A stretch of 64,000 nucleotides of DNA, taken from the NCBI GenBank assembly GCA_029721435.1, contig CM056576.1, positions 71,751,876 to 71,815,875 on the forward strand. Reading direction: 5' to 3'. The notes below the pieces were generated by a model. It saw only the letters and a program-made list of their open reading frames with translations. It searched no databases and was not told the origin of the DNA. Below, piece after piece: positions 32,408 to 43,110 of this stretch (its first letter is position 1; every line of letters starts with the position of its first letter). The position numbers and the translations under genes are program-made. Source of the stretch: Gymnothorax reevesii (lineage: Eukaryota > Chordata > Actinopteri > Anguilliformes > Muraenidae).

Positions 32408-33967
32408 CTATCCTAACCTAGTTTTAACAGCGTATGGACCATCGTCTCTGCTGTTGATTACCTTCCATGGTTCCATGGTCTGAGGAGCGTTCGTCCAGAT
32501 CAGAAGGTCAACATTTGAGTTAATATGGGTCAATTTCACCTCCTTTTGGTAATCCCATTCCTTCAATGATTCTGATGTTGGAATTTGCTCCTTTGATACA
32601 GGTATCTCATCTTGGGTGTATACTGCTGGCAGCTTTATGAAGTCTCCTTCTAGACTTGAAACCTCTAGGCCTGAGATTTTTTCCACAGTCGTCGTCTTCT
32701 CCTGTCCAAGGGTTTTCAGTAGGATTCTCGCTTTCCTTCCTTTAACATTTAGTCGTCTTTTCAGAGCAGTTGTGCAAAATGTTGCTGTGCCGCCTGGATC
32801 CAGAAAAGCATATGTTTGAACCCACTTGTTGCTGTTTGACATTTTCACTTGAACAGGAACTATGGCCAGTGTCTGAATGTCACCAGCCCCGGTTTGAAGG
32901 TGCTTCTCTAAAGATACAAGAGCACTGGCTACTGTTGGCGTCTTGTCTGCACCTGCGGCTGTTGACTCTTGCATATTGTCTGGCTTTGTCCTTTCAATGT
33001 GTAGCATAGTAGGATGCTTCAATGTGCAGATTTTGCAGGTGAGTCTTTTTCTGCAATCCTTACTAAGGTGACCTTTGTTCATGCAGCCAAAACAGATTCC
33101 ATTTGTTTTGAAGAACTCAACTTTCTCTTCCCGCTTTTTCCTGCTCAGTTCTTTGCAGTCTTCCATCATGTGGTTCCTTTTACAGAACAGACATGCTTTT
33201 CTGGCTGCTATGACTGGTGCTTGACCTTTAGCCGACTTCTCTGTTACCATGGTGTTGAAGCTGCCCTTGTATGCTGTTGAGCCAGGTTTTACTTTGGGAG
33301 TGAAAGTCCTTTTCTTTTCATCCTTCGGTTGTGATACAGCCGTGTCTTGGATATTCCCAAATGTCGGGTCACATGCCATCTTTGCCTGTCTTTCAATAAA
33401 GTTGACCAGCTGCTTGAACTTGGCTCTGGCTTTGGTGCGCTCCTGGTACTCGAAGGCCTCACTTCTCCATTTCTCCCTCAATTTAAAGGGAAGCTTAGAA
33501 ACAATGGTGCGTAGGTGAGTGGTGGTGTTTAGGTCATCGAGGGCTTTTACATCCGCCATGGAGTTAGCGCAACTGCACAGGAACAAACCATATTCCCGCA
33601 GTGCCAGGCGGTCCTCTGATTTAAGCACCTGCCAGTTCAAAACCTTCCTTTGGTAGGCTGACGCAACAAGAATGTCACTACCATAGTGTGTCTGTAATAG
33701 CTTCTTTGCTTTACTATATCCTTGTGCAGGCGGCATATAAATGCAGCTTTGTACGTGCACTCTGGGTTGACCATCAGTGTACTGTTCTAAAAAGAATAAT
33801 AAATCACTTGGATTTTCTGTTTTGCTTTCAATCCAGTGCTCAAAGGTCCGTATGAATGTTTGGTAATGCAGGGGGTCTCCTTTAAAAATTGTGAGCTCCT
33901 TTGCAGGTAGAGTAGAAAGCTGCTGCTCTTTAATTAGCATTTCTGTTATTTCATTTTGCTTTCTCAT
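32408..33967 (-). pseudogene. BEL/Pao gag core, zinc knuckles and aspartic protease (519 codons open)
   Basis: LPAKELTIFKGDPLHYQTFI and RTFEHWIESKTENPSDLLFF near the start are the DUF1759-type gag core, with LEQYTDGQPR and KLLQTHYG. Then come CLFCKRNHMMEDC, CFGCMNKGHLSKDC and CKICTLKHPTMLH, three Cys/His zinc knuckles (about 33190-33000) that would package RNA. The protease follows: YAFLDPGGTATFC at about 32812-32774, where Pao proteases usually have DPGSSATFC; the Asp is kept but the usual Ser-Ser is Gly-Thr. The frame is uninterrupted and ends one codon before the RT frame, in the same phase, so a single stop separates them. Confidence 0.9.
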
Positions 33968-33972
33968 TATTT

Positions 33973-34680
33973 TCAGTAGCTCCGAACTTGAACCGGTTGG
34001 TTTATGGGAGAGCCTGGCATTGGTGGTTGTGATTTTAGCTGGTATAGGTTTGCCATGGGCAATTTGACTTTGCCAGGCATGTGTAATGGTGTTTGAGGCC
34101 TGGTCATGCCAAAATGAGTAGCTGGTTGTAGCCGACCACCAGTGTTTCCACTCTGCTCATCGTCATCATCGTCTTCTTCGTAATATACATCACCACCATC
34201 ATCATCATCCATAACACCGTCATCATCATCTTCATCATCATCGTCATCAAGTTCATCATCATAATCATCATCGTTGGGTTCTAGATCTTTCCCAGGCCTT
34301 GATTTGTTGCTTCTTTCACTCACTCACATGAGCTCATAGGTTTTGAGTTTTGCATCTGCAGCAGCAAGTTGCATTTAAATAATCAACATCTCCCTTTTAG
34401 CCTTTAATTTAGCTCCTTCCATTTCAAGGGCCTGTGCTTTCTTTAAACCTTCAGCCTTGATCAAAAGTGCAGCTTTCTCTGCTTCAGCGTTGCGCCTGGT
34501 GCAGGATGAGCGGCTGCTGCTTTTGCTCTTTTGGGTATCCTGCTCCAATTTACTCATCATTCCCATTGATACACAGGAATCTGAACTTTCTTTTTCCCTC
34601 TTGGACTGTGTTTGTTGTACATCAACTTTCTTTAGAGGTTGTTGTTGTTGTTTAGGAGAAAACTCTGTAGCCTGTTGCAC
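33973..34680 (-). pseudogene. BEL/Pao gag, middle part with acidic run
   Basis: Two frames in one phase (34375-34680 and 33973-34323) separated by stops. The first is Gln/Lys-rich with SRSSCTRRNAEAEKAALLIK and EGLKKAQALEMEGAKLKAKR, a likely coiled coil. The second has a long Asp/Glu run (34140-34270) coming from CATCAT-type repeats, then a Pro/Gln-rich end. The phase differs from both neighbours, so at least two shifts are present. Confidence 0.7.
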
Positions 34681-34718
34681 CCACTGCTCAACATTTGTTG
34701 CCTTTTGCAGCCATCGTT

Positions 34719-35207
34719 TTACCGTTTTTCTAAATTCATGGAGCTGAGCAGATACCAGCTTGTGTGATCCACATCCCTCTCCTCCTCTGGGAGCAATTCA
34801 TAAATTGTTTTTTGAGTGGCTGTAAATTCCCCGGCAATTTTATTGAAGTCACTGTATGATTGTGTGATTATTTCAATGTTGTCATATCCCACTTGCATAA
34901 AGGCCTCAATATAATTCATCTTTGACGTCAATTGTCTATATTTAGCAGCTCTCTGCTTCACTTGTCCCTCTATTTTATTCTTCAGGGCCTTTTCAGATAG
35001 TTTGGGTTTTCTCTTTTTAAGTTCAACTGGTTTATTTTTGTCGCCAGCCATTTTATCAGCGTCGGTATGATTGGGATCAATTTCGACGAGTTCTTCTGTT
35101 TCAACAGCGAGGCATTTGACGACATCATTTTGAGTAGTGCTTTTGTCAACATCATCATTTACAACAACTGGGTCGACATCCCCATTTTTATCATTTGTGC
35201 GGGACAT
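34719..35207 (-). pseudogene. BEL/Pao gag, N-terminal part
   Basis: ATG at 35205-35207 starts a 162-residue frame: acidic first 60 residues, then KKRKPKLSEKALKNKIEGQV and KQRAAKYRQLTSKMNYIEAF, helical and basic, and ELLPEEERDVDH near the end. Position directly after the 5' LTR and leader (35208-35699) fits the gag start. No strong family motif, so the call rests on position and on helical gag-like composition. Confidence 0.7.
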
Positions 35208-35699
35208 TGTGTTAACTTGACAAAATATATAAACAGTTAATCTACATCCACAGAGCGGCGTCTGGGTTATAGAGTGTTGGCCCGTAATTCACAGAGCAAC
35301 GTCTGTTAGAGTAGGCCTGTCCGTTTTTCACAGAACAGTGTCTGTATGATTATATGCAATCAGCAAGATTCACACAAAGTTTGGTACATTTGCAAGCGTT
35401 CATCTTGACATCAAAAAATTCAAGACATCCACCTCGAAGCTTATGACACAACTGCTTCGTTACAATAATCTGTCACGTCAATTCAATCCGCTTCTCTGTC
35501 CAGCAATCACTGCTAAGCGTTCAGCATAACATCAAAAATCCGGACATGTAACCACATCAAAGCTCCGTGATACAATGTATTCGTTTCAATTCGTCACGCA
35601 ATCCGCTTCGCTTATGAACAATCAATCACTCCAGGCGGCCACTCCACAAACAACTTTTACTTCCTCCATCAATTGCCTTCTTTCGGCGTTTTCAACTTT

Positions 35700-36133
35700 T
35701 GTTTGGGCAACTTTCCTAATAATACGCTATTAAAGGCATTTCAACGCACACTCACCTTGGGTTGAAGTTGTTGTATTGATGGGAGTTGATGGAACTTGAG
35801 ACGTAATGGGCGAAATTATGATCCGTGGTGTCAAACAGTCAAGGGATATTCTTAATCATAGTCATTTCAGTCCAACGTCACGCCGTGAGGTCAAGTAAGA
35901 AAAATAAAAATGAACAGAGCGTCTTTCAAAGTTTCAAATCAAAACGATACGCGGATCTGCGATAGTCTATAACATTCCTTATATGTGCGGTTGAAAACGG
36001 TATCCGACCAGCATTCCCACACACCTGTGCAGAACTCGTCATTGATAAGGGTGCACCTAATGACGGCGTCATCAATTGCCCTAGTGGTGGCATTGCCACA
36101 TTGCATCAACCAACATAAAAAACTGCTCCAACA
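35700..36133 (-). repeat. 5' LTR of the BEL/Pao element
   Basis: 434 bp. It ends (minus strand) at 35700 and the untranslated leader 35208-35699 follows. I could not recognise a primer-binding site complementary to a particular tRNA. The leader has no clear frame; two CACAGAGC-type direct repeats lie near 35250 and 35291. Confidence 0.93.
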
Positions 36134-36406
36134 CAAACATTTCTTGAAAAAAAAAACACACTTCCCTCTTTTTTTCTAAGTATACCTAAGTGTGTCTACT
36201 CTACCTAAATCATGTCTATTTTGTAGTTGAGCTGGGTATTAAAAGTAACTTATGGATTCTTTATTGTAGAGGGCTGGTATTTTGGTTTTCCAAACAATTT
36301 AAGAACGATTAAACTATTAAACTTTGTTTATTTGAAAGGTTTATAGCATATAATTATGCCCCCATTTTAATATTATATTAATTCATATTTTAAATTACAT
36401 ATTTAA

Positions 36407-36941
36407 CCCTATAATGTCCAGACAAAGACATCATCAAAGGAAAAATATGACCCAGTAATATTTTTGAAGTATTGAAGGGTAGTATTCAGATCCACTGTTC
36501 ATCGTTAGGTTTTGTGACAGCTTCTTATAATTCTTCAAACTTATTATAATTCCAGGAGTATCATATCTGATACAGCCAAAAATCAGCACCCCACCAGAAC
36601 TCAACACTCGAAATTTCAAATTATTTATGTGCTTTCTACTATATATAGCTATCTCTTAACATGTATAAGAATACGTTTTTGTGGAATATTTACCTTGGAA
36701 TGCCGAACTTCACTGCCAAAGTCCAATAAAATTCATGAATTCCCATTCACAAGGGAGCTACTACCTTGAAGTGAGTGACTAGGGGAGAGACTACTCCTGT
36801 AATCTCACTTCTTCCTTCCAGGTGGCAGCACTGTGTATCAGATATGATACAGTTAGCAGTCATGGTTATTTTGCATCTTACCTGATGGGCATAGTTCTTC
36901 AAATTTGGTGCATCATATATAATACAGGGGGCATTATAGGG
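36407..36941. mobile_element. TTAA-flanked MITE, piggyBac-like
   Basis: CCCTATAATG at 36407 is inverted at the right end (CATTATAGGG, ending 36941). TTAA flanks both sides (36403-36406, 36942-36945). 535 bp, no coding frame. TTAA duplication with CCCT-type ends is typical of piggyBac MITEs. Confidence 0.88.
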
Positions 36942-37319
36942 TTAATACATTTCACATAGTGTTAACTTGCTTGTTTGGTTGCGCCACCTGACATTTCGAG
37001 GGTTTAAGATGGCAAAACATATATATATATATCATTTTTATGATAAACTGGAAATATGTCCAAATTAAACAGGTTTTATAGAATAAAATGATGCTTATTA
37101 TGAATCATTTAAAATGATTTCAAACCAAAGTAGTGCGCTCGGACACAAAAATCTGCAAGTCATGTCATTGACCCACACACAATCAATTGTTTCAGATGTA
37201 ATGAGCCCGTTATAATCCACCTCCGAGTGTTAATCTCTGCCAGTGGATCATTGTATGCATCTATATATGGCCTGCACACTCCTGTCACCACTCGAGAACT
37301 TAGTAAGTTCAGTTGTCAT

Positions 37320-37828
37320 TGTCATGGTTTGTGAATGTGCTTTTTGCTTTCTTTGTTACTCTCGTCCCTGACGACGTTTTCTTTCCCCATCGGATTTTTT
37401 ACCCAGCTGGCTGATTATTCCTGGGCGGTCCTTCCCCAGAGTCTATTTAAGTTGGAGGTCGCCACGCCTCCTTTGCTGGAGTGTCTGATGTTACGTTGCT
37501 CACTTCGGCTCGAGTAATCTTTAGTCAGGGTTTGCCTATATATATATCTATATATATCTTTGTTTCTGGGAAGCTTTGCTTCTTTATGTTATTTGGCACT
37601 ATTGTCTGGTGCCTTGTTAGTTTTCTCTTTAATTGAGATTTCCTATCTGGTCGCTCGCTTCGTTTCTGGCACTTAAGCCTTTCATGCATTCAGAAACGTG
37701 AGCTCCTTTCCCCTCTAATTTCGCTCTATCACTTTCAGCTGTGCCGGCTCTGTGCTTGGTGCAGCTTCGCCTGCCATGGCATCTGAAACTCCACTTTTAC
37801 CAGCCATTACAGAACACTCCAGCCAGAC
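37320..37828 (+). other. Possible 5' LTR and leader of the Gypsy remnant
   Basis: CT-rich sequence with CTCGTCCCTGACG, a possible TATA-like CTATTTAAG at 37442 and CAGAAACGTGAGC near 37690. Position upstream of gag suggests LTR plus leader. There is no second LTR to define limits, because the 3' end of the element is missing. Confidence 0.4.
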
Positions 37829-38710
37829 ATGGAGTCGTCAGCCGCTGCTGCATTTAAGAAAGTGGTAGATAACCAGCAGGCTGTCCTTTCTGGTCACAGC
37901 AAGGGTCTCTCGGCTCTTAATGGTCAACAATCAGAATTTGCTGAGAGACTAAGATTACAAGAACTTAGCACTCAAAAAATGGAGGCTGCCTTACTCTCCC
38001 TCACAGAGAGTGTTAGAGTCCTGTCGGCTCAAATTACACACTACTTCGCACAAGCACAATCTTTGAGCTCCTACCGAGAACCGAAGCTGAAAATCCTTTC
38101 TAGATACGGGGGTGAAGCAGGGAAATGTAAGGACTTTGTTGCACAATGTGAAATTTTCTTTAAAGCCCAATTTTCACGGTTCGCTAATGAGGAGTCTTGA
38201 GTGTCATTTATTTTATCCCTGTTGACTGATACTGCACTGACTTGGGTGGGTCCACTAATCCGATCTAATTTACCGATCGTGAATACTGCTGAAACCCTCG
38301 TTAGAGCTATGGAATCAGTTTTTGATCAGGGTGTTCTTGGTCAAGACGCCGCAACACGTTTAATGCATCTTAAGCAAGGATCTGAGAGTGTCGCTAACTT
38401 TTCTATCACATTTCATTCGTTGGCTACTGAAACAGGCTGGGCGGAAGCACCCTTAATGACAGTTTTTATTCATGCTCTGGCTGAGGATGTTAAAGACAGT
38501 TTGGCAGCATTGGACCCTTGTGTTTCCTTCGATTCGTTGGTTCGTACGGCTGTGCGAATTGATAATCACCTCCATGAACGTAAAAGGGAGAAACATTATG
38601 CATTGGGTACTGTTGATAACAGGGTTAGTATTCCGTGCAGCATTCATACAGTCCTAACTCCACCCACAGATACTTCCACTCCTGATGAATCTATGCACGT
38701 TAATGGCTAA
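37829..38710 (+). pseudogene. Ty3/Gypsy gag with one in-frame stop
   Basis: ATG at 37829 opens MESSAAAAFKKVVDNQQAVL, a helical N-terminus, then YREPKLKILSRYGGEAGKCK (near 38075) and DFVAQCEIFFKAQFSRF, the capsid-start block of fish Gypsy gag ('P..F.G....C..FL.QC...F'). A TGA at 38198-38200 interrupts; the same phase continues with FILSLLTDTALTWVGPLI, FDQGVLGQDAATRLMHLKQG and FHSLATETGW. The nucleocapsid knuckle beyond the stop at 38710 is degraded: ICHNSGKPKHIGPHCP (about 38745-38795) has Ser at the second Cys. Confidence 0.88.
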
Positions 38711-38849
38711 TTTAATAGCAGGGCTCGCAAGCCCGCTCGCAAACATATAATCTGCCATAATAGTGGTAAGCCAAAGCATATCGGTCCACACTGTCCTGAG
38801 CTTCAGGGAAACGGGAAGTCCCTTTAGTGGAATGGGGAGCACTAGAGGG

Positions 38850-39130
38850 TCAGAATCAATTTCCCCAATCGGACTTTAATTCCCGAAGAATTGACTAAGG
38901 TAACACAGAGAATTTTTATTAATGAGTATGGCAGTAGACTGTTTTATGGATAGGGAATGAGCTAAGAGACACTCCATTCCCAGTCGCCCTCTTTTGCAGT
39001 CACGTTCTGTTAAGACTTTGGATGGTCGGCCATTGGGTGACGGAGTTATATCCGAAATTTCTGAACCTTTGTCTATGTTCAGTTCCCTTGGTGGACACTC
39101 TGAGGAAATCCTTTTTTTATCAGTTCCCCC
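38850..39130 (+). pseudogene. Ty3/Gypsy protease remnant
   Basis: In the best frame VDCFMDRE (near 38935-38960), a stop, then SIPSRPLLQSRSVKTLDGRP and LGDGVISEISEP precede GHSWLRKH (39146 on). This is the order of the Gypsy retropepsin region ('GA.GNF.D...A....IP ... LDG.P...G ... LG..WL..H'). The catalytic DSG motif is not readable and stops are present. Confidence 0.7.
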
Positions 39131-40655
39131 TTGTTCCCAGGTGTTTTAGGACATTCTTGGTTACGAAAACACAAGCCTCATATCCTTTGGGGGAATAAGG
39201 ATAAACCTGTTGCGCAGTGGGGTTCCGATTGTAGATCCCACTGTATGGATAGCTCTATGTGTTGGCCTGGGTGTCAATCCATGAGAGAAAGTGACACCTG
39301 GAGCGATTCATGGGAGATTATCCCACACGTCCCTCCCAATCTAGAGAAGGGGGCCGAGGAGGGGTTGGAGTGGGACCCTCAATTTGACAGGCGACAGCGA
39401 GAGGATGATTGTTATTATGAGTGTGGCTCTGATCTAGAGACTGTCGTCGATGCGTCTGAGTACGAACAGGTTGAGAATTTAGGGGCTGCTTTGAATTTTT
39501 GTTTGCCTCATAACGTGCCTACTGCTTATACTGATCTTGCGAAGGTTTTTAGTAAACAACGTGCCTCTACTTTACCTCCTCATTGCCCTTACGATTTCGA
39601 GATCAATCTCCACCCTGGCACCACTCCCTCTAGGGGGTCATTGTACTCACTGTCAGGTCCTGAAGGGAAGGCCATACGGGAATATATTCAGGAGGCCCTG
39701 GCTAATGGTTTTATTCGACCATCCACGTCCCCCGCCGGGGCAGGGTTCTTTTTTGGGGAAAAAAAGGATGGTAGCCTGAAACCTTGCATTGATTACAGGG
39801 GCCTGAATAATATTACTATTAAAAAGAGATACCCACTTCCTTTGATGAATTCCACATTCGAATGCTTGCAGGAGGCGTTGTTTTTTACCAAGCTGGACCG
39901 GCAGAATGTGTATAACTTGGTTTGGATATGAGATGGAGATGAGTGGAAGATGGCGTTTAATACGCATGACAGGTATTACAAATATTTGGTTATGCCGTTT
40001 AGATAGGCACTCTGTAGGCACTCCAGGCACTCGTTAATGATATCCTCCGAGAGATGTTGGAGAAATTTTTGTTTACCTTGACGACATTTTAATTTTTTCT
40101 TCAACTCTCTCCGAGCACATACAACACGTCAGAGAGGTCCTGGAGGCTCTTCTCAAAGCTAAGCTTTCTGTCAAAGCCGAGAAATGCCTTTTTCACTCCA
40201 AGACAGTCTCAGTTCTTGGTTTTATTGTTTCTCAGGGGTCGGTCTGCATGGACCCTGACAAGATGGCAGCCGTCAGGAATTGGCCCACCCCCCAAAATGT
40301 CAAAGAGGTCCAACATTTCCTGGGATTTGCCCATTTTTACAGGAGGTTTATCTGCAATTTTAGTGGGGTAGCTGCTCCCGTTATCGCCCTCACTAAGAGA
40401 AAGACCTTGCCTTCTTTCGCCTGGTCGCATGCAGCCGAGGCTGCCATTCAAGAGCAAAAGAAACTGATTAGTTCAGAACCTATTCTGGTTTTGCCCGACC
40501 CCTCCCTCCCATTTGTGGTGAAGGTTGATGCCTCGGATGAGAAGTGGGTGCTATCTTGTCCCAGCGCCCATTTTGGGACAATAAGCTACATTTCCTCAAA
40601 TTTTCAAGTTCGGAAGCCCAAGATAATTCTGTTTCAAGTGAGGTTCCTCCTATAA
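39131..40655 (+). pseudogene. Ty3/Gypsy reverse transcriptase, truncated in RNase H
   Basis: 39131-39931 is open: after an acidic linker it gives [40 protein letters not shown] and [20 protein letters not shown], then [20 protein letters not shown] (RT motifs). A stop at 39929-39931 and shifts follow; YLDD is at 40074-40085 in another frame, then AEKCLFH, GFIVSQGSVCMDPDKM, VQHFLGFAHFYRRFI and the RNase H start VKVDASDEKW (~40520-40549). At about 40600-40660 homology ends and unrelated repeats follow. Integrase and 3' LTR are missing. It resembles fish Gypsy elements in general; a closer family was not assigned. Confidence 0.93.
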
Positions 40656-40787
40656 GTCAAAATGACAGTCAATGGACTGATTCAGGTAGACACCTGGTTT
40701 CTGTCTCGATGCAGAACACCAAGTTCTGCAAAACCGATGGAGTCCGTTTACCCCATTGGCAGCCCCAATTCTCCGTAAGGCCCAATG

Positions 40788-41290
40788 TACAGCGCCCCAA
40801 CTACACCCACTTACGTCGATTCAATCAAAATGGTACTCGCACTGTACATAAAGTGTATCAAGATGAGTTGATTGCCAGATTAAGAAAAAAGTTATCAGAC
40901 AGTTTTTGAGAAATAATTTTTTGAAATTTCAGGTCCTATCTTTTGACATTGTTAATATTGTCCTTAGCTGACTTTGAAAGATCAAACTTGAGGTCGAGGT
41001 CAACTTTAACACAGCCAATGAATAGGTCATATATGACTTCCTATATGTCAATAATACAAACTTAATCTCTATCTGCAACCATTTGGCCTCCACAGGCCAT
41101 CTTACATATTCATAAAGTACAGCGCCCCCACTAGACTCACTTCCGTCGAATCAATCAAAATTGCACTCGCACTGTTCATTGATGGTACCAAGGCTAAGTG
41201 GACTGCCTGATTTAGAAAAAAAATTTATCGCGCAGTTTTTGAGAAATAATTTTTTAAAATTTCTCTGTCCTATCTTTAACATTTGTGCCT
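40788..41290 (+). repeat. Two-copy direct repeat, period about 330 bp
   Basis: GTACAGCGCCCC..CTA near 40789 and 41118 start two similar blocks, each with CGTCGAWTCAATCAAAAT, CTCGCACTGT and GTTTTTGAGAAATAATTTTTT followed by TCCTATCTTT. They lie where the Gypsy remnant ends. Non-coding. Confidence 0.8.
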
Positions 41291-41999
41291 AAATTTCAAG
41301 GGCCCATAAAAACTAACAAAAATGATGAAATTAAAAAAAATGTCTGGAGATATGGTCTTATAGTACGTTATGGCAAATTTACACAAAGATTAATCAGGCC
41401 AAAAAAAGATAAAAAATATTCTGGACGACAGATTACAGACGCCACACCAGAAAAATAAAAATGAAATGAGTATATGTCTGCAATTACTTGGTCTATTTGA
41501 GTAATCTTGGTATCAAAATAAAGGTAACACCTTGGGTATTTTTTTCTTTGTGTCAAAATCAAAATATATGTCAGAGTCACAGTAAATGAAGATGGAACAC
41601 TGCATAAATGAAAGATCTCATTTCTGCTTAACAAAATTTTACTGTCGTCCCTTTTGAAATAATTTAGTTGCAGTCTGAAACCTCAAAATAATTATAGCAC
41701 AGAATCTCACCACTATCTGAGCCAAAATTTATGCTAATCAAGTAAATCAGAGAAAAATTTGCGGTTTTAGTTCAAGAATGTCTGGGTGGCGTCTCCAAAT
41801 TGGCCATTTGGGAACCTTCTTGGGCACTGTGCGCTGAACAGGTATCAAACTGCAGAACTGCTACATTTTCCCATTTAAAGAAAATACATACAAAAGAAAT
41901 GAAGTTTGACTCCGCGGGCATATGTATTTCAAATGAAACAAGCAAATAAACAAAACTATAAATACAAGGATTAGGTAAAATGGTAAAAAGTAAAAACAA

Positions 42000-43110
42000 C
42001 AGACACCTCAGCAATAATTTATACACGAACTACGCTTCCGCTCCTCAAAAAAACTGTGCAACTTCAGAAGGGATTGGACCCAAGTCACTCAGGGCAGCGC
42101 GCAGTGCCTAAGCCACCAAGCTACCTGGTTAGACAAGCAGCCCACACTCACATTCACTTTAGAATTGCAGTCAGCATAACACGTCATGTGCCCTGGTATC
42201 GCGCTTGTATAGCTGTGCTCTCATTAGTACATGTGCGTAACGGCACAAGGACTCTCAGTCAGATGCAACTGTGAAGACAACTTTGAAAACAACTGTTGAA
42301 TATTTCATGGACATTTATCGCAATATTATCAGCGAGCGACCGGTTTAGCGACTGTATTGCTGCATTCATTCCTGTGCACTATATGTGCGTGGCGCATGGA
42401 CACCCAATTACACGCACCAGCACCTGGAACTCAAGGCTCTATCTGAGGCTAGGTTTGTGCTATTACAGAAAATTAAGGCTAGTTGGAAATGTCAGAGCCC
42501 CTTTAATCAAATAGCTGCCCTCAATGTCAAATTTACAACATGACAAACCAATCACAGAGAAGAAAATACATGGTGCAAGGGGAATGATTAGGACTTGAGC
42601 AAATTGGAGGCAGTGCCATGGAAAAAACATGCATGGAGACTGGAAGATGTAGTTTCATTATAATACAGACACATTGGAGTAACAACAGCCCAGTGCAGAT
42701 TTACCCTGAAACACTGTTTTTTTTAGCACAAAATAACAAAGATAAGAAAACCTTTTGGTCAGCGCTGTAAAATGTAAAGTGTATGCCTGCTGTTCTTTGA
42801 TTGTGGTTTTGGTTTGAAATCGCTAATATTGTTGGATTCTGTGGACTTTCCTCTTTGATTTGATGTATCATTTGTATGCCAAGCACAAACTCAGTAGAAA
42901 CGCTAGCGATTGAGTGATGATAATGTTTATCCTATGTTTGCAACATTCTTATTTACTTGCTTGGTGCTGGAATTGTGTTCAGTTGAGGTAAAATGGTAAA
43001 CGTGATCTTTTCGCCAACTTTCCTCCGTTAAGTGGATATGCTGCATGAGGATGTTGCTGTTAGGACACATGCCTTATTTATGATGTTTATTAATTGCACC
43101 CAGTACCAGG
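42000..43110. repeat. Dispersed repeat R1, copy 2 (without insertions)
   Basis: Matches copy 1 at 2560-4945 over its length and carries the two empty sites. A tRNA-like B box on the minus strand (GGGTCCAATCC at 42069-42079) with TAGCTTGGTGG about 40 bases upstream on that strand suggests a tRNA-derived head at this end. No coding frame. Confidence 0.75.

Larger units (their letters stand above)
28311..36133 (-). mobile_element. BEL/Pao LTR retrotransposon, complete but decayed
   Basis: Two LTRs of about 434-439 bp enclose gag and pol read on the minus strand. LTRs start TGTTGGAGCAG and end in CA (on the minus strand). CAAAC flanks both sides (28306-28310, 36134-36138), a perfect 5-bp target duplication. 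Order on the minus strand is LTR, gag, zinc knuckles, aspartic protease, RT, RNase H, integrase, LTR, the order of BEL/Pao and Gypsy elements; protease and RT motifs are of the Pao type. No envelope frame lies between integrase and the 3' LTR. Multiple stops and frameshifts make it inactive. Confidence 0.95.
28290..36995. mobile_element. Older TIR element split by the BEL insertion
   Basis: TGTCAGGTGGCGCAACCAAAC at 28290-28310, just before the BEL element, is inverted at about 36973-36993 (GTTTGGTTGCGCCACCTGACA). With the BEL element and its duplication removed the pair encloses about 880 bp, which also holds the TTAA element at 36407-36941. The 21-bp arms are perfect. No coding frame; superfamily unknown. 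Confidence 0.7.

Noticed and set aside
34140..34270. Aspartate-rich protein as an acidic host protein
   Set aside because: It comes from a CAT/ATC repeat inside the gag region of the BEL element and shifts phase with its neighbours.
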